In this document: positions 33,335 through 42,432 of the stretch, in pieces
Layout: the number at the start of each line of letters is the position of its first letter
Position numbering within the stretch: the stretch's first letter is position 1
Assembly (NCBI RefSeq): GCF_007991735.1
Contig: NZ_BJYX01000001.1
Span: 124,001-188,000, forward strand
Direction of reading: 5' to 3'
Length of the DNA: 64,000 nt
Origin: Terrabacter aerolatus
GTDB lineage: Bacteria; Actinomycetota; Actinomycetes; Actinomycetales; Dermatophilaceae
The notes under the pieces: model-generated
The model's database searches: none
The model's input: the letters and a program-made list of their open reading frames with translations, nothing else
Told to the model about the DNA's origin: nothing
Made by a program: the position numbers and the translations under genes

Positions 33335-33410
33335 GGTCAGGGGCGGGTGGTTCGGGTGAGGCGCGGGCGGGTGGTCAGGGGCGGGTGGTTCGGGTGGGGC
33401 GCGGGCTGGT
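33335..33410. repeat. 38-bp tandem duplication at the acyltransferase 3' end
   Basis: Two adjacent 38-base copies beginning GGTCAGGGGCGGGTGGTTCG (33335 and 33373) differ at few positions. The right copy encodes the last residues and stop codon of the acyltransferase; the left copy lies just beyond the stop. A recent slippage duplication is the simplest explanation. Confidence 0.85.
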
Positions 33411-34763
33411 CGCGCGGAGCAGGAGCAGGCCCACCGCCAGGACGGCGAAGCCGACGACGGGCGTCACGTCGCCGACGAGGAAGAAGACCGGTCGGTTGCC
33501 CAGCACGTCGACCCCCACGATCGAGACGACGAGGATCCCGAAGAAGAGCACGCCGGCCGCCACCGCCGCGAGGGGGTCGACCCACCGGCGGGGCTCCTCC
33601 GCCGTCGTCGTCGCGGCGCGCGGCCCGCGGTCGAACCGGACGAACACCGCGACGAGCAGGCCGGTCACGACGGCGAGGACCGCGAAGAGCACCGGCCGGG
33701 TCAGCCACCAGGCCCACGAGGCGACGGGCGGCTGACCGACGCCGAAGCCGCGCAGCGCGAGCAGCACGGTCATGAGGGCGGTGAGGTGCCAGAGGAAGGC
33801 CGTCATCGCGAAGGGGCCTGCCACGACGACCGCCCGCCACGCCCGCGGCTCGGCCAGCACCCGTGCCATGGCGGGTCGCAGCACCACGGCGAGACCGCAG
33901 ATGCCGATGCCCTGGGAGAGCAGGGCCGCCGTCGGTGGCGCCATGTTCGACACGGCCTCACCGGGCAGCCCGACCATCGACGTCGGGTAGGGGCCGACGG
34001 TGATGGCCAGGCCCATCGCGCCGAATCCCACGACCGCCATGACCCAGCCGCGGGCGGTCGTGAGCAGTCCATCGCGCCAGGCGAATCCAAGCTGGTGCAG
34101 TGCCAGCCACACGAGTGCGAAGTTGAGGTTGCCCACGATCTCGGGGCCGCCGCCGAAGCGCACCGCGTCGACGAGACACGCGAGCGCGACGAGCACGAGG
34201 ACGACGCCGAGGCCCCACCGTCGGTGCAGCCGACGCATGAGCGGTGCGAAGGCGCAGGCGCCGAGGTAGATCCCGACGAACCACAGCAGCTGGGGCACCA
34301 TGACGAGCGCGTCGCGGGCCAGCCGTCCGGTGTCGCCGGGGGTGGACGTCAGGCCGGACAGGTCCGCCGCGACCCCGAGCAGCACCCACACGGCGAGGAA
34401 GGCGAGGGTGGGGCGCAGGAGGCGGGCGGCGCGCGCGCGGAAGAACGCGGCATACCTCCCCCGCGGGTTCGGCCGGCGGCGCTCGAGCGACTCGAGGGTG
34501 TGCGCGTGCGCGACGCCCCCGACGAGGAAGAAGAGCGGCATGACCTGGAGCAGCCAGGTGAGCGGCTGCAGCGAGGGCACGACCGCGAGCGCGTTGGTGA
34601 TCCGCCCGTCAGGCGTCAGGGCGACCATGAGCCAGTGGCCCAGGACGACGACGAGGAGCGAGCCGACACGCAGGGCGTCGACCCAGCGGTCCCGGTCGGC
34701 CGGCGTCGCTGCGGCGACCTCCGCCGCGGTGCGCGGCGTCGCTTCAGGACGCGTGCTGCTCAC
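33375..34763 (-). CDS. Acyltransferase-3 family membrane protein
   Basis: A 462-residue polytopic membrane protein of the acyltransferase_3 family (PF01757), which moves acyl groups onto sugars, peptides or lipids at the membrane. The diagnostic start RDRWVDALRVGSLLVVVLGH carries the conserved arginine and histidine, followed by about ten hydrophobic segments. The last 80 residues are an extra hydrophobic region ending in Pro/Arg/Thr. The acceptor cannot be told from sequence. It begins on ATG 34763 and has no obvious operon partner. Confidence 0.85.
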   Translation of the reverse strand: MSSTRPEATPRTAAEVAAATPADRDRWVDALRVGSLLVVVLGHWLMVALTPDGRITNALAVVPSLQPLTWLLQVMPLFFLVGGVAHAHTLESLERRRPNPRGRYAAFFRARAARLLRPTLAFLAVWVLLGVAADLSGLTSTPGDTGRLARDALVMVPQLLWFVGIYLGACAFAPLMRRLHRRWGLGVVLVLVALACLVDAVRFGGGPEIVGNLNFALVWLALHQLGFAWRDGLLTTARGWVMAVVGFGAMGLAITVGPYPTSMVGLPGEAVSNMAPPTAALLSQGIGICGLAVVLRPAMARVLAEPRAWRAVVVAGPFAMTAFLWHLTALMTVLLALRGFGVGQPPVASWAWWLTRPVLFAVLAVVTGLLVAVFVRFDRGPRAATTTAEEPRRWVDPLAAVAAGVLFFGILVVSIVGVDVLGNRPVFFLVGDVTPVVGFAVLAVGLLLLRATSPRPTRTTRP

Positions 34764-34831
34764 ATCTCATCGAAGCACGGCCGGCAGTCCGCGCAGATGA
34801 GTTCTGCTGCTCAGCCGGTGCGCACGACCGC

Positions 34832-34870
34832 CGAAAGGCCACGAACCGGGCTGCGGTTCGTGGCCTTTCG
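34832..34870 (-). terminator. Hairpin terminator of the DUF6458 gene (CGAAAGGCCA type)
   Basis: CGAAAGGCCACGAACCG and its exact complement form a 17-bp stem with a 5-base loop, just past the DUF6458 stop. It shares the core CGAAAGGCCA with the nested repeats at 46745 and 60754. Confidence 0.85.
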
Positions 34871-34907
34871 AGGTGCTGGGCCGAGGGCCCGTCCCCGGTC
34901 AGTACAG

Positions 34908-35201
34908 CTAGAGGGTCTCGTCGCGACGCTCGACGCGGCGCTCGACGATCTCGTCACCGTCGACGCGGCGCTCGACGACGTCGGGTGCACCACGGCGCTC
35001 GGTCACGACGGTGTGCTGGGTGCGGGCGCGCTGAGCGTTGAGGACGAGCGCGAGGATGATCGCGAGTGCGCCGGCCACCATGAAGATGATGCCGATCGTG
35101 TTGCCCGTGCTGCTGCTCATGTTGAGGACGCTGGAGTCGATGTTGGTGAAGTAGAAGATCGCTCCGACGACGAGCAGGAAGATCCCGAGTCCGATACCCA
35201 T
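34908..35201 (-). CDS. DUF6458 family small membrane protein
   Basis: A 97-residue protein with two hydrophobic segments (IGLGIFLLVVGAIFYFT, residues ~2-20; TIGIIFMVAGALAIILALVL, ~34-54) and a charged tail with repeated Val-Val/Ile-Val-Glu-Arg-Arg (about 75-95). It matches the actinobacterial DUF6458 pattern; no function is known. AGGAG lies 5 bases before the ATG. The same frame runs much further upstream only as a shadow of the next gene. Confidence 0.8.
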   Translation of the reverse strand: MGIGLGIFLLVVGAIFYFTNIDSSVLNMSSSTGNTIGIIFMVAGALAIILALVLNAQRARTQHTVVTERRGAPDVVERRVDGDEIVERRVERRDETL

Positions 35202-35344
35202 GAGGTCTCCTTGGCTGGGGGTACGCCCTGGATGCGCACCTGCGGACCACATACCCGCGGGGCGCCGAACGCGCACAGCGCCGCCGGACCGCGGCCTGAC
35301 CGCCGCCTGGTCACCGCCCTGGCCGCGGGAACGCCTGGGCAGCC

Positions 35345-36232
35345 TCAGCTTCTGCGGCGCCGACCGAACGCGAGGCTGACGGCCGACACGACGAGCATGA
35401 GGAGCCCGACGCCCACGGCGATCGCGACCTCGTAGTAGAGGTTGCGGGCCGCGAGACCGTAGGCCGCGTCGGCGATCGTGCGCGCCACCGCCGGGTCCAC
35501 GCGTCGCATGAGCGGCTCGCGCGACACCATGAGGACGAGGGCGAGCGCGAGCGCCGTCACGATCCAGCCGAGCGCCACGAGCGTCGCCGCTGCGCGCCAG
35601 CGCCGGGCGAGCGCGATGGACAGCAGGGCGAGCGCGGCCACGACGAGTGGCCCCCAGGGGCCCCACGCGTCGGCGATGCGGTATGCCGTCTGCGCCTTCT
35701 GCAGGTCCGTGGCCTTGACGAGAGGGATCGCCACGACCGGGGCGATCGACCCGGCGTCGGGGACACCGGCCTGCTGGAGCACGGACGTCAGGGCCGGGAT
35801 GGGGATCGTGACGCGCATCGCGACACGGCCCTGGTCGTCGAGCTCCGTGCTGCCCCGGCCCTGCATGACCGCGATGAACTGCGTGTGGACGCTCCGGATG
35901 GCCGAGGTCCACGCCGTGGCCACCTGCGGGCTCGCGACGAGCTTGGTCGCCTCGGCGCGGATCGGTGCCTCGAGCGCCTTCTCGATGGCGGGCTGCAGCC
36001 GGACCGCCGACAGGACGCCCTTGACGATGCCGTCGGCGAGGGCCTCCTGCACCTGCGGCTTCGAGACGACGGGCTGGAGCTCCTGGACGAAGACGTCCGT
36101 GCGCGTCAGCAGCACCGAGGCCCAGAAGCCGACGAGGGAGACCGGCAGCAGGACGATGGCCAGCAGCCCGCAGATCGCGGAGAGGACCGAGCGTCCGCCG
36201 CCACCGGATGCCTGTCGTGCCAAGGGAGCCAC
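35345..36232 (-). CDS. Predicted membrane protein, function unknown
   Basis: A 295-residue protein with one N-terminal helix (residues ~15-40) and three C-terminal helices (about 190-290), separated by an extracytoplasmic domain of about 150 residues (TDVFVQELQPVVSKPQVQEA, then ASPQVATAWTSAIRSVHTQF). This topology is common in actinobacterial hypothetical proteins and I recognise no named function. GTG 36232 is chosen; TTG 36223 is an alternative with a better spaced GAGG. It is 47 bases downstream of the thioredoxin-NHL gene and may be in its operon. Confidence 0.75.
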   Translation of the reverse strand: MAPLARQASGGGGRSVLSAICGLLAIVLLPVSLVGFWASVLLTRTDVFVQELQPVVSKPQVQEALADGIVKGVLSAVRLQPAIEKALEAPIRAEATKLVASPQVATAWTSAIRSVHTQFIAVMQGRGSTELDDQGRVAMRVTIPIPALTSVLQQAGVPDAGSIAPVVAIPLVKATDLQKAQTAYRIADAWGPWGPLVVAALALLSIALARRWRAAATLVALGWIVTALALALVLMVSREPLMRRVDPAVARTIADAAYGLAARNLYYEVAIAVGVGLLMLVVSAVSLAFGRRRRS

Positions 36233-36279
36233 CTCGTCCGTTCCGTCTGGTTCGTGCCGGTACGTGCCGGTTCGTCCGG

Positions 36280-38178
36280 CTAGTCGCCGGCCCTGACCCC
36301 CCTGAGGTCGAGAGACAGTGTGGCACCGGCGCTCGGGTCGAGGGTGACCGGGATGCCCCAGTCCTGCTGGAAGAGGTGGCAGGCGGCATGCTCCGGCACC
36401 TCGCCGGTCTCGGGGTCCCCGTCGCACGCGGCGGCCTGGACGGAGATGTGCAGCGTGCCCGAGCCGATACCCTCGCGCAGCACGAGCGTCCGGGTCAGCC
36501 CCTCGGCGCGCCCGGCGCCGGAGACGAGGAGCGCGTCGGGGGTCGCCGACACGTCGAGCCGGGTGGGGTCGCCCCAGCGGTGGTCGAGCTTCTGCCCCTT
36601 CGGGGGGACGAAGGTCACCTCGAGGGCGACCTCCCCGGCGGGCAGGGGCGTCGGCGGCCGCTGGGTGCGGTGGGCGGGTCCGTCGACGCGCTGGGCGGCT
36701 TCGGGCAGCGCGATGCGCGTCAGGCGGTGGGCCGCCGACTCGACGACGACGAGGCGCACCTCCCCCGACCGGCCATCGTGCTCGACGACGGCGTCGCTCG
36801 GCTCGGCGAGGCCCTGGGCCAGGGTCGAGACCTGCCCCGTCGCGGGGTCGTAGCGGCGCACGGCCCCGTTGTAGGTGTCGCTGACGGCGACCGAGCCGTC
36901 CGGCAGCTCGGTGACGCCGAGAGGGTGCTGCAACAGGGCCTCGCCGGCATCGCCGTCGCGGTGGCCGAAGTCGAACAGGCCGGTCCCGACGTGGGTCTCG
37001 ACGACGAGGTGACCGTCGGCGTCGGTCGTCACGGACCGGAGGGCGGACGTCTCGGAGTCGGCCACCCAGACGCGGTCGCCCGCAGCCGACGTCGCGAGAC
37101 CGGAGGGCTGGGCGAACCACGACTCGGGCGCCGGACCGTCGACGAGTCCCTCGTTGGAGGTGCCCGCGACGACCTCGACGACGCCGTCCTCGAGGGTCTC
37201 TCCGGGCGTCCAGGCCCAGAGCTGGTGGGTGCCGGCCATCGCGACGATGAGCCGGTCGCCGAGCCAGGCGAGGTCCCACGGCGTCGACAGGGCCTGCTCG
37301 AGCGCGGGACCACCGCCGGTGCGCTCGCGCAGCTGCGAGCCCGTGCCGGCCAGGACGTGGACCGACCCGTCGGACAAGCGGATTCCCTTGACCTGGTGGT
37401 TGACCGAGTCCGCGACGAGCAGGTCGACGCCGAGCCTCCGGGCGACGTCCGGCGTGGCGAGGAGGACGCCCTGCGGCTCGTTGAGCACCCCGTCCCCGCC
37501 CCAGCGCGCACGCTCGGTCACGAGGTCCTCCTCGAGGTGCACGACCTCGTGGTTCGCGGTGTCGCTGACGACGAACGAGGCGTCGGGCAGCGCGAGCGCC
37601 TTGCCCGGGAAGCGCAACGCCGTGTCGGGAGCCGGCGGGGGGACGTAGGGGTCGTCGCCCGGCTGGAGCGTGCCCTTGGCCCGGTGCTCCTCGACGATCT
37701 CCGTGACGAGCGCGGCGAGTCCGGGGCCGTGGCCCTCTCCGGACATCGAGGCGACGACATAGCCCTCCGGGTCGAGCACGACGAGCGTGGGCCAGGCGCG
37801 GGCGGCATACGCCTTCCACGTCACGAGCTCCGGGTCGTCGAGCACGGGGTGGTGGACGGCATACCGCTCGACGGCGGCGGCCAGGGCGTCGGCGTCGGCC
37901 TCGTGCTCGAACTTCGGCGAGTGGACGCCGACGATCGTCAGAGCGTCGGGGAACTGCGCCTCGACGGGTCGCAGCTCGTCGAGGACGTGCAGGCAGTTGA
38001 CGCAGCAGAAGGTCCAGAAGTCGAGCACGACGACGCGCCCCCGCAGGTCGGCGAGGGAGAGGGAGCGGCCGCCGGTGTTGAGCCAGCCCCGCCCGACGAG
38101 CTCGGGTGCACGCACCCTGACCCGCGAGCGCAGCGTGGCGGCGTCGGTGCCAGTGCCAGTGTCGGTGTCGGTGCTCAC
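36280..38178 (-). CDS. Thioredoxin-fold plus NHL-repeat protein (NHLRC2-like)
   Basis: A 632-residue protein with a TlpA/thioredoxin-like domain (residues ~35-180) and a following NHL beta-propeller (about 200-500), the architecture of NHLRC2. The thioredoxin active site reads FWTFCCVNC with C59 and C62 as the redox pair; the CC-x-NC pattern is characteristic of this family. A C-terminal beta domain follows. Its cellular role is not established. It overlaps the nitrilase gene by 4 bases (GTGA), so the two are co-expressed and perhaps linked to repair or redox stress. No signal peptide is visible. Confidence 0.85.
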   Translation of the reverse strand: MSTDTDTGTGTDAATLRSRVRVRAPELVGRGWLNTGGRSLSLADLRGRVVVLDFWTFCCVNCLHVLDELRPVEAQFPDALTIVGVHSPKFEHEADADALAAAVERYAVHHPVLDDPELVTWKAYAARAWPTLVVLDPEGYVVASMSGEGHGPGLAALVTEIVEEHRAKGTLQPGDDPYVPPPAPDTALRFPGKALALPDASFVVSDTANHEVVHLEEDLVTERARWGGDGVLNEPQGVLLATPDVARRLGVDLLVADSVNHQVKGIRLSDGSVHVLAGTGSQLRERTGGGPALEQALSTPWDLAWLGDRLIVAMAGTHQLWAWTPGETLEDGVVEVVAGTSNEGLVDGPAPESWFAQPSGLATSAAGDRVWVADSETSALRSVTTDADGHLVVETHVGTGLFDFGHRDGDAGEALLQHPLGVTELPDGSVAVSDTYNGAVRRYDPATGQVSTLAQGLAEPSDAVVEHDGRSGEVRLVVVESAAHRLTRIALPEAAQRVDGPAHRTQRPPTPLPAGEVALEVTFVPPKGQKLDHRWGDPTRLDVSATPDALLVSGAGRAEGLTRTLVLREGIGSGTLHISVQAAACDGDPETGEVPEHAACHLFQQDWGIPVTLDPSAGATLSLDLRGVRAGD

Positions 38179-38981
38179 GAGAGCCTCCGGTCGGCCAGGA
38201 CGGGGAAGGTCCGGCGCCACTCGGGGGTCACCGTGGTGTCGATGTCGATACTCAGCACCTCTTCGTCAAGGCCTGCGGCGGCCAGAACCTTCCCGGTGGC
38301 GTCGACGACCTGCGAGTGCCCACCCATCTCGTGGCGGGCGTGCGTGCCGGCCGTGTTGCACTGGATCACCACGCACTGGTCCTCGACGGCGCGGGCCTGG
38401 CCGAGCAGCGTCCAGTGGGCCACGCGCCTGCGGGGCCAGGCTGCGGGGATGACGAAGACCTCGGCGCCACGGTCGAGCAGACGGCGGTAGAGCTCGGGGA
38501 AGCGCAGGTCGTAGCAGGTGGAGAGGCCGACCGACACCGTGCCGCCGGTCGCGACGGGCACGTCGAGGACGACGAGGTCCGCACCGGCGTCCATGAGGCT
38601 GGGCTCGCCCTCACCGAAGCCGAAGCGGTGGATCTTGCGGTAGGTCGCGACGAGCTCGCCGTCGGGCGAGAAGACGAGGCTGGTGTTCCACAGGCCCCGG
38701 CCGTCGGCCTCGACGGGCTCGGCCCGCTCGACGATCGACCCACCGTGGAGGGTCACGCGGGCGTCCCGGGCGGCAGCGGCGAGGGCCTGCGCGACGGGTC
38801 CGTCGACGGCCTCGGCCCGCTCGTCCCACGCGGTGTAGTCGAAGCCGCCCGCGGGCCACAGCTCCGGGAGGACGACGAGGTCGTGGCCCGCCTGGGCGCG
38901 CACGAGGTGGGCGACACGCGCGGTGCGGTCGAGAACCGACTCGTCGTCGCCGTAGGCGAGCTGGATGAGGGCAACCTTCAT
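38175..38981 (-). CDS. Carbon-nitrogen hydrolase (nitrilase family)
   Basis: A 268-residue amidase of the nitrilase superfamily. The catalytic triad is E40 (VVLPELWPAGG), K116 (TYRKIHRFGFGEGE) and C156 (STCYDLRFPELYR). The pattern is like omega-amidase/NIT-type enzymes that hydrolyse small amides, such as deaminated glutathione. Because ORFs further upstream do not belong to the domain, I start at ATG 38981. The enzyme precedes and overlaps the NHLRC2-like gene. The substrate is not resolved. Confidence 0.9.
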   Translation of the reverse strand: MKVALIQLAYGDDESVLDRTARVAHLVRAQAGHDLVVLPELWPAGGFDYTAWDERAEAVDGPVAQALAAAARDARVTLHGGSIVERAEPVEADGRGLWNTSLVFSPDGELVATYRKIHRFGFGEGEPSLMDAGADLVVLDVPVATGGTVSVGLSTCYDLRFPELYRRLLDRGAEVFVIPAAWPRRRVAHWTLLGQARAVEDQCVVIQCNTAGTHARHEMGGHSQVVDATGKVLAAAGLDEEVLSIDIDTTVTPEWRRTFPVLADRRLS

Positions 38982-39076
38982 GGGCCAACTCTCACACGCA
39001 CGGTGCTCGCCGGGCGAGTGCCGACCACGGGCGGGACCCGCGACCCCAGGGGAAAGGTCGTGGGTCCGCGCCCGGG

Positions 39077-39259
39077 TCAGCGAACCCGGGTGCGGTGACG
39101 CTCGCGACGCCGGGCCGCGAGCTCCTCCCGCAGCTCCGGGTCGCTCTGGACGAGGTAGACGAGGCCGCAGTCCTGCGGACCGCGCGCCCCGGGGAAGCAC
39201 AGCGTGCACGGCTCACCGATCCGGATCGGGCACCGGGGGTTCGACGTTCGCTCGGGCAT
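39077..39259 (-). CDS. DUF6767 family small protein
   Basis: A 60-residue cysteine-containing protein: PRCPIRIGEPCTLCFPGARG near the start, with C-x6-C-x2-C spacing that may bind metal, then DCGLVYLVQSDPELREELAA. It matches the actinobacterial DUF6767 pattern, function unknown. The ATG follows GGAGGAGGGG. A 21-bp palindrome sits immediately upstream. It is next to a copper-type CopD-CtaG gene, which makes a metal link plausible but unproven. Confidence 0.75.
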   Translation of the reverse strand: MPERTSNPRCPIRIGEPCTLCFPGARGPQDCGLVYLVQSDPELREELAARRRERHRTRVR

Positions 39260-39277
39260 GTCCCCTCCTCCGCCACC

Positions 39278-39298
39278 AATACTACAACGAGTAGTATT
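39278..39298. promoter_or_regulatory. AT-rich operator-like palindrome
   Basis: AATACTAC-AACGA-GTAGTATT, perfect 8-bp arms with a 5-base centre, between the copD-ctaG stop and the DUF6767 start. On the minus strand TAGTAT inside it could be a -10 box, so a repressor bound here would block the DUF6767 promoter. Its base composition stands out from the surrounding GC-rich DNA. Confidence 0.6.
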
Positions 39299-39306
39299 TG
39301 GGTCGG

Positions 39307-41403
39307 TCACCGCCGGGGGCGGGCCTCACGCTTCGCCAGGGCCGCGAGCTGCTCGTTGTATGCCGTGAGCTCGGCGTCACCGTCGCGGTCGGCACGGCGG
39401 TCCTTGCGCACCGACTCCGCACTGTCGGTGCGGAACCACTGCATGGCGACCGTGAGCGCGAGCACGAGGCTGGGCAGCTCGCCGATCGCCCACGCGACCC
39501 CGCCGCCGAAGCGCTGGTCGGCGAGGGGGTCGGTGACCCACGGCATGGCGACGGTCGGGAAGAAGTCGCCGCCGAGCAGGGTCGTGCCACTGATCATCGC
39601 GACACCGAAGAACGCGTGGAAGGAGATCGTCGCGAACAGCACGACGAGCCGGAGCGCCGGACTCCACCGCTTGGGGCCGGGGTCGACACCCACGAGCACC
39701 CAGGCGAAGAGGTAGCCGGCGAGGACGAAGTGGGCCGTCATGAGCAGGTGCCCGGTGTGCGTCTGCAGGGCCAGCTGGAACAGGCCCGTCCAGTAGAAGA
39801 CGACGAGGCTCATGAAGAAGAACGCGCCGGCGAAGATCGGGTTGCCGACGACGGCGAGGAAGCGGGAGTGGACCAGCGCGAGCAGCATCTCGCGCGGCCC
39901 GAGCGTGCCGTCGGTGCGGGCCCGCACCGACCGCAGCGCAAGCGTCACCGGCGCGCCGAGGACGAGGAAGATCGGGACGACCATGGCCTCGACCATGTGC
40001 AGCGTCATGTGCCAGGAGAAGGCCACCCGGCCGTAGATGCCGAGCACGCCGTTGGTGGCGTAGAGGAAGAGCAGCCAGCCGACGACCCAGCTGAGCAGCC
40101 GCAGCACCGACCAGGAGTCGCCGCGCCGCCGCAGGCGCAGGACCCCGGCGACGTAGAGACCGATGGCGAGCAGTCCTGTCGCGAGGAAGAGCCACTCGAC
40201 CCGCCACGCCGTGAGCCAGGACAGGGCCGTCGGGGCCGACGGCGCGGGGTAGCCGGTCAGTGACAGCGCAGCGCTCGGGTCGGAGACCGTCTCGGGCACC
40301 GGCGGCTCGCTGCGAGCCAGGGCGGTCGCGACCCCGAAGGCGAGCGCCATGACGAGCGTCTCGACGACGGCGAGGCGCACGAAGAGCCGACCGCGGGCGG
40401 ACTCGGCGCCCCGCGCGAGAGCGGACGTCGACCGCGATTCGACGACACCGTCGATGCGGTCGAGCGTGACGCGTCGGTGCCAGACCCCCGCGACGCCGAG
40501 GGCGGTGAAGGCCAGGACCTTGACGAGGACGAGCACCCCGTAGGGCGTGCCGAGGTCGGACCACGAGCCGAGACGGGTCGTCGCCGACATCACGCCCGAG
40601 ACGCCGAGGGTGACGAAGCACCAGAGCGCGACGGTCGAGTAGCGCCGGGCCACGACGCCGAGCGCGTCCCCGAGGGGACGGCGCAGCACGATGAGCGCGA
40701 TGAGCCCCCCGACCCAGATCGCGGCGCTCAACAGGTGCGCGGCGATGGCGTTGACGGCCGTCTCGTGGTCGGCCGACCCGCCGGCGTGACCGGCGAGACC
40801 CAGGACGAGCAGGCCGAGCGTCGCCAGGGCGGTGAGCGCCACCGCCACGGCCCGGGAGCGGGACACCGCGGCCACCGAGGCGACGACGAAGGCCGCGACG
40901 GTGCTGAGGAGGCCCACCCGCAGGGTCTCGATCGACCAGACCGAGCCCATCAGCTGGTTGCCGAAGTCGGGGTTCGCGACCGACAGCCCTGCCGCGTCGG
41001 CGAAGGTGAACACGACTCCGACGGCGCCTGCGACCGCCCACACGAAGGCCGACGCGGTGGCGACCCGGTAGGCGGCAGCGCGGCGGGGCTCGTCGAGGGC
41101 CGAGCTCTCGGCACGGGTCCGGCCCGGGATCATCGTCGCGGCGAGCAGCAGCGACCCGATGGTCAGCGAGGCCGCGACGTCGTGGACGACCCGGACGAGC
41201 GGGAGCGACCACCGCACGACCGGCCCCGCGTCGGTGAGGCCGCCCGGGAGCGCCTCGGCCGCCCCGCTGAAGCGGGCAGCGAGCACGCTCGACACGAGGC
41301 CGACGGCGACGACACCGGCCACCACCGCCGAGGCGCCGAACCCGCGCGAGGGGTCCGCACCGGTCCGCGCACCCGTCAGACCGTCTCGCTCGAGGCTTGG
41401 CAT
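39307..41403 (-). CDS. CopD-CtaG fusion membrane protein
   Basis: A 698-residue membrane protein joining a CopD copper-resistance domain (residues ~60-350) with a C-terminal caa3-type CtaG domain (about 400-650), together more than twelve helices. Telling stretches are GLAGHAGGSADHETAVNAI and AAHLLSAAIWVGGLIALIVL for CopD, and FSWHMTLHMVEAMVVPIFLV, TAHFVLAGYLFAWVLVG and ATISFHAFFGVAMI for CtaG, with the conserved histidines. It is likely to move copper for cytochrome oxidase assembly. It starts on ATG 41403 and is divergent from the mycothiol-type isomerase gene 26 bases away. Confidence 0.88.
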   Translation of the reverse strand: MPSLERDGLTGARTGADPSRGFGASAVVAGVVAVGLVSSVLAARFSGAAEALPGGLTDAGPVVRWSLPLVRVVHDVAASLTIGSLLLAATMIPGRTRAESSALDEPRRAAAYRVATASAFVWAVAGAVGVVFTFADAAGLSVANPDFGNQLMGSVWSIETLRVGLLSTVAAFVVASVAAVSRSRAVAVALTALATLGLLVLGLAGHAGGSADHETAVNAIAAHLLSAAIWVGGLIALIVLRRPLGDALGVVARRYSTVALWCFVTLGVSGVMSATTRLGSWSDLGTPYGVLVLVKVLAFTALGVAGVWHRRVTLDRIDGVVESRSTSALARGAESARGRLFVRLAVVETLVMALAFGVATALARSEPPVPETVSDPSAALSLTGYPAPSAPTALSWLTAWRVEWLFLATGLLAIGLYVAGVLRLRRRGDSWSVLRLLSWVVGWLLFLYATNGVLGIYGRVAFSWHMTLHMVEAMVVPIFLVLGAPVTLALRSVRARTDGTLGPREMLLALVHSRFLAVVGNPIFAGAFFFMSLVVFYWTGLFQLALQTHTGHLLMTAHFVLAGYLFAWVLVGVDPGPKRWSPALRLVVLFATISFHAFFGVAMISGTTLLGGDFFPTVAMPWVTDPLADQRFGGGVAWAIGELPSLVLALTVAMQWFRTDSAESVRKDRRADRDGDAELTAYNEQLAALAKREARPRR

Positions 41404-41429
41404 GCCTCAAGGGTAAGTACTCTGATGAC

Positions 41430-42293
41430 ATGCCCATGCACCCGGCCGCCCCTGACGACCGCACCGGACTGATCGACGCGTTCGACCACTCCGTGCAGTC
41501 GATCATCGACCTCGGGTACTCCTGCCGGGACGAGGACTTCGAGCTCCAGACCGAGTGCCCGGGGTGGACCGTCAAGGACCAGATCGCCCACGTCGTCGGC
41601 GCGGAGAAGTCCTTCGCCGGTCTCCCGCGACCGCAGGTCGAGGTGCCCGACTACCCCCACGTCCACAGCGACTTCGCGCGGTTCGTCGAGGTCGACGTCG
41701 AGGCCCGCCGGGGCCTCAGCGGACGCGACGTCGTGGCCGAGCTGGCCGAGTTCCACCCGCTGCGGGTGGCCGAGCTGCGCGAGTCCGACACCGACATCGA
41801 CACGGTCATCGGTGGTTTCTTCGGACCGGAGACGACGTTCGGCGAGCACCTGCACCGTCGGATCGTCGACGCCTGGGTGCACGAGCAGGACCTCCGCGCC
41901 GCCCTCGACCGCCCCGGCAACCTCGACTCCGCGAGCGCCGCGGTCTTCACCGCCGACATCCTCGACGCGCTCCCCCGCATCGCCTCCCGGGTCGCCGGCA
42001 TCGGTGCGGGGCACGCCGTCGTCCTCGACGTCAGCGGCCCGGTGGTCGCCCGTGGCGGCGTCCGCATCGTCACCGGCGAGGACGGGCGCCCTTACGGGGA
42101 AGCACTTTTCAGCGGCAACGACCGTCCTGACGGTGAGGAGCAGCTCGACGTCACGTCGATCCACCTCACCACCGACGCCCTGACCCGCAGGGCCGCCGGA
42201 CGTCGTCCGGTCGACGAGATCCACTTCACCGTGACCGGCGACGACGACATCGCCCGTCGACTCCTCGAAGCGCTCGTCGTCGTCAGTCACTGA
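41430..42293 (+). CDS. Maleylpyruvate isomerase family, mycothiol-dependent enzyme
   Basis: A 287-residue protein with a DinB-like four-helix N-terminal domain of the mycothiol-dependent maleylpyruvate isomerase type (ECPGWTVKDQIAHVVGAEKS with the metal-binding histidine, later LHRRIVDAWVHEQDLRAAL with two further histidines) and a C-terminal MDMPI_C domain. These enzymes bind a metal and act with mycothiol on reactive substrates; the real substrate is unknown. ATG at 41430 or 41436 is possible; an earlier ATG would overlap the divergent gene. Confidence 0.85.
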   Translation: MPMHPAAPDDRTGLIDAFDHSVQSIIDLGYSCRDEDFELQTECPGWTVKDQIAHVVGAEKSFAGLPRPQVEVPDYPHVHSDFARFVEVDVEARRGLSGRDVVAELAEFHPLRVAELRESDTDIDTVIGGFFGPETTFGEHLHRRIVDAWVHEQDLRAALDRPGNLDSASAAVFTADILDALPRIASRVAGIGAGHAVVLDVSGPVVARGGVRIVTGEDGRPYGEALFSGNDRPDGEEQLDVTSIHLTTDALTRRAAGRRPVDEIHFTVTGDDDIARRLLEALVVVSH

Positions 42294-42368
42294 GTCAGTA
42301 ACTGAGTCGGCCGCGCGCCGGGATCCCCGAATCCCGGCAGTCCTGCGCAGGGGCGGAGACGCGCCCGC

Positions 42369-42432
42369 GTATACACCCGAACGGCCTCTGACGGGGCGCG
42401 CCGCCACCTTGTGTATATGTGCCCAACGGCCT
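42369..42432. repeat. Direct repeat pair upstream of the stress sigma gene
   Basis: Two related blocks, GTATACACCCGAACGGCCT (42369-42387) and GTATATGTGCCCAACGGCCT (42413-42432), lie about 44 bases apart, with the second inside the predicted promoter. Four turns of helix between copies would suit an activator dimer pair. Confidence 0.55.
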
